Below, one piece after another: positions 1-11,862 of a DNA stretch of 64,000 nt (positions are counted from its first letter, which is position 1; the number at the start of each line of letters is the position of its first letter). This stretch comes from Lichenostomus cassidix. Lineage: Eukaryota > Chordata > Aves > Passeriformes > Meliphagidae. A program made the translations under genes and the position numbers. The notes under the pieces were generated by a model. That model did no database searches and was not told where the DNA came from. It was given only the letters and a program-made list of their open reading frames with translations. The stretch covers positions 45,706,491 to 45,770,490 of the forward strand of contig CM039182.1 in NCBI GenBank assembly GCA_008360975.2. The letters run 5' to 3'.

Positions 1-617
1 GGAGGGCCAACCCTGCCCTGGGGGGCATCAGGCACAGCATCATCAGCCGGGCAAGGGAGGGGATTGTCCTGTCCTGTTCTGCTCTGCACTGGGGCAGCCT
101 CACCCCAAGTTCTGGTGGCAGTTTTGAGTGCTACAATATAAAAAAGACATTAAACTGTCAAAGAGTATCCAAAGGAGGGCCATGAGGATGGTGAAGGGCC
201 TTGAGGGGAAGCCATATGAGGAGCAGCTGAGGTCACTTGGCTTGTTCAACCTGGAAGAGACTGAGGGGAAACCTCGCTGCAGTCTGCAACTTTCTCATGA
301 GGGGAAGAGGAGGGGCAGACACTGATCTCTTTGGTGCAGTGTGACAGGACCTGAGGGAATGGCATGAAGCTCTGTCACAGGAGGCTTAGGTTGGATATTG
401 GGGAAAGGTTCCTCACCCAGAGGGTGGTTGGCATTGGAACAGGCTCCCCAGGAAAGTGGTCACAGCACCAAACCTGACAGCATTCAAGAAGTATTTGGAC
501 AATGTTCTCAGGTACACGGTGTGATTCTTGGGGTATCTTGTGCAGGACCAGAAGCTGGACTTTGATGATCGTAGTGAGTCCCTTCCAACTCAGGATATTC
601 TATGATTCTATGATTCT
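1..617 (+). repeat. CR1 LINE, 3' end (5' truncated or cut by window edge)
   Basis: The segment reads like the 3' part of an avian CR1 retrotransposon. It has the end of the pol-like frame (127-325, with an IQRRAMRMVKGLE-type peptide), then the usual 3' UTR block containing the battered forms of 'aggttcctcacccagagg' and 'tcccttccaact'. It ends at 601-617 in tandem ATTCTATG-type octamers, the diagnostic CR1 tail. It lies in an FKBP9 intron in the same orientation as the gene. The coding part is short and degenerate, so this is a dead copy. Confidence 0.93.
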
Positions 618-743
618 AATTTATTTTGGGAGGGGAGGTGCTTGATATTTGGCAGTACATTACTTTTCTTCAACAAACATGTTTAAGCTTCTGCTAAAAC
701 AACTGCTGTTTCTTACCAATTTTCTGCTGTAACACTTTTGTAG

Positions 744-933
744 GTAAGGATATCCCTGGCCAAGCTTCCCTTGTCTTTGATGTGGTGTTGCTGGATCTAC
801 ATAACCCCAAGGATGGTATTGTTATTGAGAACCAGCTCGTGCCTGAATCTTGCGAACGGAGAAGCCAGACAGGAGACTTTCTCCGATACCATTACAATGG
901 CACACTTTTGGATGGCACATTATTTGATTCCAG
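744..933 (+). CDS. FKBP9: FKBP9 exon (human exon 5 equivalent)
   Basis: 190 nt, entering after one base of a Gly codon. The peptide starts [14 protein letters not shown], the last strand of PPIase domain 2 and the linker. It continues into the first half of domain 3, with [11 protein letters not shown] and the LDGTLFDSS motif containing the F-D pair of the FKBP pocket. NGT is an N-glycosylation sequon, as expected for an ER-lumen protein. The donor is CAG/GTAACC. Confidence 0.95.
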
Positions 934-3900
934 GTAACCAAACCACTCAGCTCTGCAGATTGCATTTCCTGTCTTGTCTGTGTAATGCCCAAACACAGTT
1001 CTTCGCTTTTCCTTCCTTTTTGAAAAATTTGAATCTTTTAAAAAGACTCATAGAAAGCTTTTCCTTATGGGAAGGAAAAGAGCTGTTTTGTACTATGACA
1101 TTGTCACAGACGCCATCTAGGGGTGGTGACCCACCCGGTGAAGTTGTGTGTGCTTTAGGCATGTGAGCCTGAAGACTCTTTGCCCCTTAGAGTTTATCTG
1201 CCAAATAGGTAATACCACTGAACAGAGGGAAAATAAACGTGATTTCCATTTTGTGTCCTGAGAATTGTGAGTCAATGTGCTAGTGGCTAGTGTGAGGGTA
1301 ATCTTATTTATACTTGAAAACTCTTTGCATTTTGAAGGCTAATGTATTTCAAGACTGAATTACTGAATTGCAGAATTCAACAACAGGGTTTCTGTGATAA
1401 AGCAACAGGGATTACTGTGACAGTAAACTCAAAGGAGCACATGAGCCTCATGTACAGAATAATATGATGAATAATTGTATTTGTAGCTTTGTACTTGTAG
1501 CTTCCTGTGACTTTTGTTTGCTTTTAGTTGAACAGTGCTTTACTATCCCACTCCAGCTTTCAGAAGAGCTGGCAGAAGTAGCTAAAAGGAGGTGAAAATG
1601 AGCCAATGTAAAATATTTTACAAAATAAGGTAGAGAAAAATGTTAAGTAGTACCACAGCAGCCATCACTGTAAACCTTGATTTACAATTTGTGAAAGCTT
1701 ATAGATTAAGAACTTAAAGCTTATCCACAGTGTACCTATTTCTCTTTTTTTTGAGATATAAGTGAGTATTGTCTGTAGTAATTAATTTTTGAAAGTAGCT
1801 GTAATATTTATATTAGGAAATAGTAGAGAAGTGCAAGAAATAGTAATAAGTGCTTTACAGACAGCAGCCTCTACATCATTCTGAAGTGCTGACAGTTGTT
1901 GGAGGGCTTGTTCATTAAAACATGGTGTTCTGACCTCCTGCAGAATTCATAGATGAAGAAATGGAGCAGCTGACAATAGGGGTTGAAGACCTTGGAGCTA
2001 TCCAGGACAAAATTTCTCACTAGTACAGGGAGCTGGCCAAAAGCACGGTGAATGGCTGGGGTTGAGAGTTCTAATAATATTTTCCTTTGCCTTTTTACTC
2101 TGAAATATTTGGCTGCAGAACTGCCCCTGGGCAGCTCAGCAGAAGCTGTCTGGACTTCGAGCAGTTGAATAAACCTCTGAATTACATCAGGGTCTGATCT
2201 TGTACTGGTTTTGCTCTTTCCTGGAGCTACATTGTAAAGATGAATTAAAACCTTTCTGCCTTCTCTTTCTTGCACTTTTCTGCCTTCTCTTTCTTGGACT
2301 GTGTCTTTGTGTAATATGCCTTGAAGAAAGGCAGAAGAGTCATGTCCTTGTAATAAACATAATTTGTTGTTGTAGCCTTGTTTTATTCTATCATGAGGTG
2401 TTGAAGCAGGTCCTTCAACCTATGTGTAAGTGGTTGGCTTGGTTTGGAAGGGAGGGATGGTGTTGATACTGTTTTGCTGTCATGACTCATTTTAATCCCA
2501 GGAGAACTTATTTATTCCACCTGCTCCTTCTAGTAGTTGAACTACATAGCTGTGGTTGCAAAATGAGATAGTGTGCAGGGTGTCTTATGAAACTGAACGT
2601 CAGCTATATCTAGTTGATAAGTGCTTATTAAAGTAGTGTCAGGGCAGATGACATTTTAAAAGAGTAAACCATTTTTTTTCTTTGTTACTTGTCAAAACCT
2701 GTTTTCTGTTTAGTCTAAAAAACATAAATAAGTGAGATTTGTCTTTCAAGATATAGCAGAAATGAATTTGCAAATTTGCTGACTGTTCACTAGCCAGGGT
2801 CTCACTACTGGGTAATCAGTGACCTGTGTGTCACTGGCTGATGAAACTTAGTGGCATGGATTCAAGGAACATAGTTACTTTGTGCCTCCCTGGTGTGTTT
2901 GACCTTAACTGATTGTAAGAATTGCGTTGCAGAGCTATTGTAAGACTCCATGTTTCCTTGAGTACACCTGACACTGCTAAAATGCAAATATTTTCTGTAG
3001 TTATTCACGAAACCACACATATGACACCTACGTTGGGAAAGGTTATGTGATTGCTGGAATGGACGAAGGTTTGCTAGGTGTATGCACTGGTGAAAAAAGA
3101 AGAATAATAATCCCCCCTCATCTTGGATATGGAGAAGAAGGGAGAGGTGAGCTTGGTTTTCTGTTCAAGTCCTCTGTAGTTAATGAGGTTTCCTTTATTG
3201 TTTAGTCCATCTCTGTGTATTTTCATTTTTCTGGCATTTGAAAGGTTTATGCAGGAGTTCATTATTTTGAGGATACCAAAGTGACAAGACTACATTCAGA
3301 ATTTGCAAGACTATTTTAATTATCTACAGAGGTAGGACAGTAAGAATACAGAACAATCTCACATGTAACTGGTAACCTGAACTCATTTGGGTAATTGGTG
3401 TTCCAGGCAGACTGGTACTTGGATGCCAGGAGCTCTGCAGTGTGAGATCTTCCTTCATGTGTGTCTTAAGCTCTCTATGCTGAAGGAGTTCACCATGCTA
3501 AGTCTTCTCCACCATTTATTCCACAGCCACAGGTTTTGTGGACTTCTCAGCCACCCTTGTAAATGGTGGATGCATGTAACAGTGAAGTAACTGTGTATAT
3601 GTAACATACAATTAACATTCCTTTGGGAAAACTCATTGCTATCTAAACAGATTGCCATGAGAGGCTGAATATAAGCCTTCTAGCTGATCTCAGCATTGTA
3701 GGTGGTGTTTCAGAAAGTCTTTCCTGAGATGTTACTTGGATAAGTGATTTAGAGGAAAAGTCTTTCTTCTGGGAATGCAAATTCTGTGCTATGGATTTGG
3801 AATTAGACTCATTTACCTACAACCCCTATTCCTGGATGTGTCTTGTCAATCCTGGTAATGCACATAATTCTGGGAAGAGGGGGAAGAAGTTGCCTGCCCT

Positions 3901-6900
3901 CAGGATAACTTAAGGAAATGTAATCTTTTACGCATAATGACATTCCTTGAAGCATGAGAAGTCCTTGAGAATTTTGATGATCAATATTGAATTGGTGCAT
4001 GAAACACATTTGAGTTATTTAGGATGGTCACAGGAAATACATGGTTATTGCTTCAGTTCTGCACAATTTTAAAATTCAGAAAAACAAAAGTTTTTGCTTC
4101 ACCATTGAACTGAGTGTGTGTTTAGTGCTTTCCCTCTGGTTGTTTTTCCTGCATTGTTTGCAGCTTGCATCTCTTGCATCCTTTAATTCTGAATGAGAAG
4201 AGCAAAATGACTCGGTAGCAGACACAGCAGGAATACAGATTCCTAGAGGTGCAGTACCTGGACAACATATGCCTGTTTGGGTACCACTTCTTTCTCTCTT
4301 TGTCTAATTTGCTCCCTATTTAGGAAAGATTCCAGGATCTGCAGTACTGGTCTTTGACATCCACGTGGTTGACTTCCACAACCCCTCAGATTCAGTCAGC
4401 ATTACTGTTAACTACAAACCTTCCAACTGCACTGTACTGAGCAAGAAGGGAGATTACCTGAAATATCACTACAATGCTTCGCTCCTGGATGGAACTTTGC
4501 TGGACTCCACGTAAGTATTTGAAAGACCTGGTAGGGAAAATACTCCCAGCAGCTGTGAAAGCGGAATGAATTCCCTGCAAAGCAAGCTGGCAGGGAATAA
4601 AGGAAATTTTTTTTTAACTGAGTATTTATATGGAATGTATGTTCATTTGATGTCTGCCTGCCAAAGATATATAGGAGGAGAAGAAAAAGACAATCTGTCA
4701 TAGCATAATGAGAGAACCAGGAACAAAAAGGATGTAGGAGTATGTTGGAGAAGAATGTAAACAGTATGGAGTGATGAAACTTGTTGCATGGCATTCTGTT
4801 TAAGTGAGCCAATTCAAGTGTTCTGGGCCAGTCATGCCAGGACAACACAGGTCTCATCATGAATGAACTGTCCAGGTTTATTCAGTTTCTTGGTAGGATT
4901 TTGCTCTGTGCTGATTCAGTGCTCCTGAGAGAGGCCTGGTAGGACTACCTATTGTAGTCTTATTAAAAGATATCTAGAGTGTGGTTTGTAGTAAATGGTC
5001 ACCTGTCTTGTCTGTAGCACACATTGGTGCTCCTGTATTGTAGTGTTGCATTAAGTGTCAGCATGGAGAAACTTGAGGGCTTGATAATGACTGTGAGGAT
5101 AATGATCCTCTTCCTCCTCCCTGTTGGCAGTAGGTTTATGGGGGAAGCAAAAGATTGCTCCAGTCTGTCTCTTGTAGAACTGAAGTGAGCCTGGCACACA
5201 GCTACAAGAATATTAGCTTGCCTTTTTTTTGTCTAGATCTTTTGAATAGTGCAAGTCATCCAAACACTATTTTATTTTTTGGAAGGGAAGTTGGGAAAAG
5301 CTATTTTTAACCAGGTTATAATTAATACAGGAAGCAGTTCATAAGTTTCACAGTGTACACAATAGCTTGCAGAGCTGAAAAACTGCCTTAATTTGGAGCA
5401 TGTGGTGCAATGCTGTAGGCAAGGATGTATACAAGTAATGTGTTTGGATTCAAAACACTGTTTATATGTCAGGAATGCTCAATTCCCATTTTGTAGCACA
5501 AACCAAGGGATGTTAAGACCATTTTACTCAAAGCAGTTGTTAGAGAATTAAAGATCATGAATCATGTGCTCCTAATTTTAAGGCTGACCTCTTAGCCACT
5601 GAATTGTTTTCTTTCCAAATAATTCTCTGTTGTACAAGCATGTCCTGCAGAGGCACAGCCAAGTGAAATAACCAAAGAAAGGCAACCAATAGAATAAAGA
5701 GCCTTAATGCTGCTCACTCTGCCTTTAGAATCACAATATATGTTTAACTTTTGGGCTTTTAACTAATGATATTTTCTAATTTTAGAAATGAGCCATGGGA
5801 AGCAAGGTATAATTCAAAATTTAATATGGTAAAATAGCAGTAGTAGTAGTAGCTATTTGTGTTAATAACTACTACATTATAGTGACTGATTTTATTAACG
5901 GGATGGCTGATCTGTGGGAATGCACCCAGATCCCTATATAGAGTTGGTAGTCCTGGGATGAATGTACTTCTGGAATTTTTAAATCTGGTGAAAAGTCCAA
6001 CTACAATGGTTAAAAATATGTGAAAGATAAAACCTCTTACTTCAAGGTAAAATACCTTGGGATACAATTGGCATTATTAATGATTCTAATTGGATTTCAT
6101 TCAAGAAGCCTATAATTTTAGTGCCAGAGGACGTCAGGAGCAGAGACTTGTATGTTTGGTGCTGCTGTAACTTGAGAACAACTTCAGGTAACTGTTTGGT
6201 AGAACAAAGCACTGGGCATTAAGTTAATTTTTGGCGATGACAGGACACTGCTAGAAACTGCTACTTCTGTGGTAATTTTGAACAACACAAATTCTCTGTT
6301 GTATGTTGATTGGTTTTTTTTTTCATTTTTCCCCTCCTTTCCAGACACAGCCTTGGCAAGACCTACAACATAGTTCTGGGATCTGGCCAGGTGGTGTTGG
6401 GGATGGACATGGGCCTTCAGGACATGTGTGTTGGGGAACGACGGACAGTCGTTATTCCACCTCACCTTGGTTATGGAGAAGATGGAGTTGGTAAGTGCAC
6501 ATCCCTTGATGTGACTGAAACATAGGCATGCATGTTTTGTTAATTCATGTACACCAGGTCATAAGGTGAGTGTCCCTTAGCTGCTTGAATGGGATTTTTT
6601 TCAGAGTTTTTTTTAATGCCATTATTTTAGACACTCCCTCTCCTTCTCGTTCCCCAGCAGGATGAACATGCTGTCTGTGTTGCATTTCAAGTCCTGCTGT
6701 TACTGTGGCCAATAGAAAGACCATCACAGTACAAAAGGGAACACGAGCCCCCAGTAATGTTGCTTTGTCAGAACAGAAAGCTCCAGGCAGTGTGGTGTTG
6801 CATAGGGATGCAAACACTGTTTTCCATGGTAGGGAGTTGGGTGCTTGTGTTTGGACATGCGACATATTATTCAGGAAACAAAGCTGAAGGGGACTGGTCA

Positions 6901-9873
6901 GCACTAATATGTTAGCAAATTCAAAGAAAACTCAGAATTCAGAAGATACATTAACTGAGTAGAAGATGTGAAACAGTGTATTGGGTGCTGTTAAAACTCC
7001 AACACCAATACATTTTAAGGCAGCTTTAGAACATAGAGGCTTAGCAATTTTTAATGATATAGAATTGGCAAGAACTTTCATATCCCAGTATGTTGATTCT
7101 GATCTGAGTTAAAAGATTTGATGGAAAGGAGCCTATCAGGAGATCACTAAGATCACCAGATTCTGATGTGTATGGAAACAGTTGTGTAAGTTGCTATATT
7201 CTTTGAATAGCTCCAGAAGTTTGTAGTTTATAAAGATTGCCAGGCATCATGTGCAGAGCTTAGTGGAGAATTAATCTGTGTTAAGAAATAAGAGTACCTG
7301 TCCACTTGTAACTGTCTTTCATGAAAAAATAAGAATATTATGTATATGCAATGTTTTATACATAATTTCAGCTATTATATATTATATAAAATTGCAAATT
7401 GAAAATTTCCTCATAACATGAAAAATCTGTTGTGTTAAATACCTGTGATGGGTCTTTGCCATTGTTCAAGTTACACTTGGTTCATGTGTTCTGAAGCACT
7501 CCGTGATTGTTAGTGTCTTGGCATATACCTCACCATCTCTTGCAAACAGGAGATTAGAGGTGAGCTTGATTTTTCTTTTCCGAGGATAGATTAAACTCCT
7601 TCCATGGTTTCACTAGGGTAATATCTCAAGCTGTTGCAACACCCTTGAGTCTCACAGGAGTACCTTGATACACAGTGTATTGGCAAGATAAAGGAAAATT
7701 GATTTATTCTCACAGTTCTAGTTTTTATAATTAAAAAAAATGATGCATTTGGAATCACAGAATTTGAGAATGATTTGGATTGGAAGGGACCTCAAAGATG
7801 ATCTATTTCCAACCTCCCTGCCATGGACAGGGACACCTTCCACTAGATCAGGTTGCCCAGGGCCCCCTCCAAACTGGCCTTGAACACTTTCAGGGATGGG
7901 CCTTCCAAGGCTTCTCTGGGCAACCTGTGCCAGTGCCTCAGTTTTGTATTAAAAGGTTCCTTTTATATTTTGATCACCCCTGGTGAAGTGAACAGGAGGA
8001 TTTGGTGGGTCCAGATTTAGTGGGTCCAACAGTGCCTGTTGGAGCAGGAAGATAAATTTAATCATGGATTGAAAGGAAATATACCCTCCAATGTAAGTGA
8101 GGATAAATACCCCTCTTTGCCTTTTGTTGTGACAGAAGGAGAAGTGCCTGGTAGTGCTGTATTAGTTTTCGACATCGAACTGCTGGAATTGGTGTCCGGC
8201 TTGCCTGAAGGATACATGTTTGTATGGAATGGGGAAGTCTCTCCCAATCTTTTTGAAGAAATAGATCAGAATCATGATGGAGAGGTTCTTTTGGAGGAGG
8301 TAAGTTGAGACAACGAAAACACCTGCAGTGGTCTTCTTCTACCACCATCGATGTCAATGTTGAAAGATGGGGTCTCTCCTCCTCTTCTTCTTCTGAAATT
8401 GTGTTTGTTGTCAAGGGAACAGGAAGGCAGGGTGTCAGCTAAAACATGGTTATTCAGCTTTAGAGATAGAGCCAAAAAAAAAAAAAGGACTATAAGAATG
8501 GCTATACTGTGTGAGATCATTTACTGTTGTGGTTTCCTTGGTCAACAGCAAATCCTTAGGGCATAAGTCTAAGAGGCAGAGTTGGTATGTTATCCAACAT
8601 TCCTTTGCTGTATCAGTCTTCTCAGTGTCTGTCTCAGTGTTAATTGGCAGTTTGTGGTGAATTCTTGAGCCAAAGCTGAGCCTGCAGCAGTGCATCCAGG
8701 AACTGTCAGATCTCTTCCAGAGCCTGCCAGTGCCCGTGGCCATTCCTTCCACATGCGAATTGTGTGTTGTGCAGTCAAGTTCTTCCCCTTGCTTGCTTTT
8801 AAAATCTGCACAGTGAGAATGTCATTGGGTGCCTCTGTTGAAAGCCACTTGCTTTTGCCACACCATCTCTGGTAACATAAACCTGTGCGATGTTTTCCTC
8901 TACGTTTTCTTTTAACTCAGAGCTTCTTTTTTTAAATTTTCTTCTGAAGTTTTCTTTGTCACCTTTCCCTCTCCTTCTGTTTTGTGTCTTTTCTCCATGG
9001 AGCGGCACTCCCTGCAGTGCTCAAGAGGCAGACTGTAGCCCTGTGGAACAGCATGAAATGCCGTTGAGGATTTTAAAAGCTAATAGGGTAAAATCAAATA
9101 CTTGTTTTCCCTTTTCCTAGCACTGTCTTCCACCTCTTTGTTTTCCTTCCATGTCCATCTTCTCTCTTATGTTTACCTCCAATTCTGTCCTTGCAGAGAA
9201 GAACAGAGCTTTTACTGGTTTAGAGAAAGAGGTAGGATGAAGCTGTTGCTGTCCACAACAGCAATTATCATTCTTGTGTGTTGCTTCCTCTAAGATGCAG
9301 GTGGGTTTCTGTTTTACAGTGTGAACTTCATGTATCACCATGCAAAATTACCACCCTCTGTCCATATAGAGCTGCTCCTATGTCCAACTGTCCAACCCAT
9401 CTTCCTCCTAAATTATGAAAAAAGTTTTCTTGTTATGGGTGCAAAACCCACTAGAATGAGTGAGGAAATCCCTGCTGAGCTCCACAAAGAATGATTTAAC
9501 TTCATGTGTCTGTTCTAATTAGTCCAGTTTGGGTGGTAAACTTTATAGCGTAGTAACTGTCCTATGTACACTTAATAAGTAGTAAAATGCTGGATAATTG
9601 ACAACAATTAAATGCTTCTTTTGAAAATACCTTCATTTTCAAATGTCAGTTGCATTGTGAGCTATTTTCTTCTCCTGTCCCTCCTCTTAGTTTTCAGAGT
9701 ACATCCAAACTCAAGTCGATACTGGCAAAGGAAAATTAGCTCCTGGCTTTGATTTTGAAATGATTGTTAAAAATATGTTCACCAATCAAGACCGAGATGG
9801 AAATGGAAAAGTAACCGCTGAAGAATTCAAGTTGAAAGACCAGGAGGCCAAAGAGGAACATGATGAACTGTAA
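744..9873 (+). CDS. FKBP9: FKBP9, peptidyl-prolyl cis-trans isomerase FKBP9 (3' six coding exons; 5' end outside window)
   Basis: Spliced CDS 744-933, 3001-3146, 4324-4510, 6345-6490, 8136-8299, 9691-9873, all with AG/GT borders and compatible phases. It encodes about 337 residues, against about 570 in the human protein. FKBP9 is an ER-lumen FK506-binding-family prolyl isomerase with four PPIase domains, two EF-hands and an ER retention signal. Visible here: the end of domain 2, domains 3 and 4 (each split over two exons of about 188 and 146 nt), EF-hand loops in the last two exons, and C-terminal HDEL. The repeated exon-pair architecture reflects internal domain duplication. The peptide follows human FKBP9 nearly residue for residue, including the [15 protein letters not shown] stretch. 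FKBP10 is the main alternative, but the sequence and the HDEL end fit FKBP9, as does the NT5C3A/BBS9 synteny. The missing exons (signal peptide, domain 1, most of domain 2) should lie left of base 1. Confidence 0.97.
934..3000 (+). other. FKBP9 intron
   Basis: Phase-2 intron of 2,067 bp. Open frames here are short and unsupported. No other gene or clear repeat was recognised. Confidence 0.85.
3001..3146 (+). CDS. FKBP9: FKBP9 exon (human exon 6 equivalent)
   Basis: 146 nt encoding the second half of PPIase domain 3: [20 protein letters not shown], then [20 protein letters not shown]. The Tyr in HLGYGEEG corresponds to the pocket Tyr82 of FKBP12. The position of FKBP12 Trp59 is Met (GMDEG), as is usual in this multi-domain group. 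Acceptor ctgtag, donor GTGAGC. Confidence 0.95.
3147..4323 (+). other. FKBP9 intron
   Basis: 1,177 bp between two well-supported exons. No repeat or additional gene was recognised. Confidence 0.85.
4324..4510 (+). CDS. FKBP9: FKBP9 exon (human exon 7 equivalent)
   Basis: 187 nt coding for the domain 3/4 junction ([20 protein letters not shown]) and the first half of PPIase domain 4 ([20 protein letters not shown]). It has two sequons, NCT and NAS. The pocket Phe of LDGTLFD is Leu here (LDGTLLDST), as in human FKBP9. Donor CCAC/GTAAGT. Confidence 0.95.
4511..6344 (+). other. FKBP9 intron
   Basis: 1,834 bp. It contains a short AGT trinucleotide run near 5,838-5,851 and otherwise nothing recognisable. 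Confidence 0.85.
6345..6490 (+). CDS. FKBP9: FKBP9 exon (human exon 8 equivalent)
   Basis: 146 nt, the second half of PPIase domain 4: [20 protein letters not shown], then [20 protein letters not shown]. It is the length twin of the 3001-3146 exon, consistent with domain duplication. A pyrimidine-rich tract precedes the acceptor ccag; the donor is TTG/GTAAGT. Confidence 0.95.
6491..8135 (+). other. FKBP9 intron
   Basis: 1,645 bp. AT-rich sequence around 7,320-7,400 and one antisense CR1 fragment at 7,756-7,985. No further gene was seen. Confidence 0.85.
7756..7985 (-). repeat. CR1 LINE fragment, antisense
   Basis: Reads in reverse as the CR1 3' region. Recognisable plus-strand blocks are the versions of 'aagggacctcaaagatgatc', 'gccatggacagggacacctt', 'ccttgaacactttcaggga' and 'tctctgggcaacctgtgcca'. 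It sits antisense in an FKBP9 intron, 150 bp before an exon. No coding potential remains. Confidence 0.9.
8136..8299 (+). CDS. FKBP9: FKBP9 exon (human exon 9 equivalent), EF-hand 1
   Basis: 164 nt. It closes PPIase domain 4 ([20 protein letters not shown]) and encodes the first EF-hand. The loop is [12 protein letters not shown], with Asp, Asn and Asp at positions 1, 3 and 5, Gly at 6 and Glu at 12, so calcium binding is plausible. Acceptor gacag, donor GAG/GTAAGT. Confidence 0.95.
8300..9690 (+). other. FKBP9 last intron
   Basis: 1,391 bp, with T/C-rich stretches near 8,900-9,000 and a poly-A run near 8,475. Short open frames on both strands look like chance. No gene was recognised. Confidence 0.85.
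9691..9873 (+). CDS. FKBP9: FKBP9 last coding exon, EF-hand 2 and HDEL
   Basis: 183 nt ending in TAA (9871-9873). It encodes [10 protein letters not shown] and the second EF-hand loop [12 protein letters not shown], with canonical ligand positions. The tail is [18 protein letters not shown] is the ER-retrieval signal. Compared with the human ending I remember (QEAKHDEL), two extra Glu residues precede HDEL. Confidence 0.97.
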   Translation, partial: FSEYIQTQVDTGKGKLAPGFDFEMIVKNMFTNQDRDGNGKVTAEEFKLKDQEAKEEHDEL

Positions 9874-10374
9874 AGACAAGAAAAAAAACAAGAATCCTGA
9901 GCTGATCTACTGTTCAAACGCATGCATCGGAAAGGGTTTTGGCAAAGCATAGTTCTGAAAGGATGGCCTTCGGATAGCCTGTGTCTGCCTGTGCCTGGGT
10001 GTGGGTAGGCTGTTAAAATAGGAAGAGATTTTCAGTTGGAATTGTTATAGGTGTATCTGAAAAAAGTGTTAAGTGCCTCAAGATAGTATGTATGGACAGG
10101 TAAGGAGTGTACTGCCGTGGTGGTGTTGGGAACCATGGGGTCTGTTTTTATGTTAAAGATCCAAAGTTCTCATTGACCAATACATGGTCAGTTGGGTGGA
10201 TGGTAGAGAGAAAACCTATCAAGTGCTTTTAAAAGAGTTTAAAAAACCTTCTGTATCAGAAATATTTGTGTAGGAGAATGCACCAAAATATTCCCCGTAA
10301 AAATAATCTGTATAAGTTGTCAGCTCTTGATCCTAGTTCCTTTCAGATAGCATGAGCACTCTTTCCAGTAACTG

Positions 10375-10380
10375 AATAAA
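10375..10380 (+). terminator. Proximal poly(A) signal of FKBP9
   Basis: AATAAA about 500 nt after the stop codon, inside the longer 3' UTR. It would support alternative polyadenylation. Use is inferred only. Confidence 0.45.
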
Positions 10381-11276
10381 CTCAGTGGATTTTTGCCAGC
10401 AGAAAATCTGATTTGCAAATTGCAGAACATGGCTGTGGCATTGCAAAATTTACATAAGCTGTGACTTATATTAAACAGACCTAGAATTGATAGTGTATAT
10501 GTGGTGGTTTTTTACCTCACGCAATTAAAGTTTCCTACCATCTGTACTGTGTTGAATTAGTAACCTTGACTCTTGCTGGCCAGTGTTCCCATCAGTCATT
10601 CCAAAAACTTTCTAGTTGCAATGGTATTTACAGTTTTGTTAGACATTAAATATTAGCATTTACAGGGTCCAAATGCTGTCATGAATACTGGACACAGTTG
10701 ATTTTGTGTTGGGCTTCTGTCTCCTATTTTGGAAATTGCTAGATTAAGGAGTAAGTACTTAGAGCTTAAGCAGCAGAGCAGTCTGCAGTGGCAAACAAAC
10801 AGACAGACAGTGATAGAATCAAGAAGCAGGCCCATCTGTTTGTGTGTGCAAACGTTCTGGCCTATCCCTCAACACAAAGTCAGCCCTGGGAGTGCTGTTC
10901 AGAATCTGTGACTGGAGACAGTCACCTCTTAGCCGACAAATGCAGCAAAGCTGCTCAGTACTAAATACACTAAACAGACCCGTTTTCTGGAAGGCCGTGG
11001 GATCCCCCTCAGTACACAGCGTGTGAAGAGCACAGACACTGTCAAAGAGGAGTAGGAAGGGAGTTGTGTTTCCATTATAAGCTTTGTGTCTAGTTTCTTG
11101 CTTTCCTTGATGTGTATGTGTGAGATGTAAGCTCCCTGAGATGCTCTTTCTAAAAACTAGTATTTCAGTTGGATGAAAACATTTTGTATTGGTTTTTAAT
11201 GCAGTTCTTACAAAAAGTGCAGTGAAATTTTTTGAGTTTGATACCATTAAATGTTGGATAACTGATCTTTTTGTTA

Positions 11277-11282
11277 AATAAA
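11277..11282 (+). terminator. Distal poly(A) signal of FKBP9
   Basis: AATAAA followed within 10-40 nt by GT- and T-rich sequence, the usual downstream-element composition. Best candidate for the gene end. Confidence 0.6.
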
Positions 11283-11804
11283 GTGTTGATCAACTATTAC
11301 TGTTAAAATTTCTTCTTTTTTTCTGGAATTTTGGTGGTTTAGGACCTTGAGTTGAAGCAAATATCCTTCTTACAGCTCTCTTCTCTTGTGCACTACAGGC
11401 TTACCCTGAATATGTTCAATATTGCTATTAATGTTCAGGAAAAATATTTTAAGCCAAGATTATGGATGATTTTATACCAGATGTAAAAATTGTGGATATC
11501 AGTGACTGGCACTTCCAGTCCAAAGGTTTATGTCCGGAATGGCTCTTCAGAAGCCTTACCATCTTGTGAAAGCAGCTCTCTCAGCAGACTGTTTTTCTCT
11601 TTTGCTTTACTTGGAAGCAGGTTGCTCACTTTTTGCTGTGGCTCAGATGCAGTCCTTCTGTGTGCTGACAGAGCTGAGAGAAGGAGTGGGAAGCAATTTG
11701 TGATTGGAGTGCTGCCAGAAGCAGAATTCAATGTGGAAACAGCTCCTTACTCTGTTCTTATATGTACCCCTAAAAAACAATGTTTTCCCCTCCTTTTGGG
11801 GGGT

Positions 11805-11862
11805 TGGAACTCAATGATATTTAAGGTCCCTTTCAACCCAAGCCATTCTCTGATTCTGTGAT
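11805..11862 (+). repeat. CR1 LINE 3' tail fragment
   Basis: About 58 bp resembling the very 3' end of CR1: a form of 'ggttggaactcaatgatatt', then 'aaggtccctttcaacccaag' and the 'ccattctctgattctgtgat' tail. Confidence 0.85.

Larger units (their letters stand above)
9874..11300 (+). other. FKBP9 3' untranslated region
   Basis: From the stop codon to just past the distal AATAAA (11,277-11,282). Another AATAAA at 10,375-10,380 would give a short 3' UTR of about 0.5 kb. The sequence is AT-rich with no competing coding signal. The exact cleavage site is inferred. Confidence 0.7.

Noticed and set aside
128..325. 65-codon frame with a conserved-looking IQRRAMRMVKGLE peptide
   Set aside because: It is the remnant of the CR1 pol frame near the element's 3' end, not a host gene.
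8039..8135. Frame extending FKBP9 exon 9 upstream
   Set aside because: It is intron read-through. The acceptor at 8,134-8,135 and the conserved EGEVPGSAV start define the exon.
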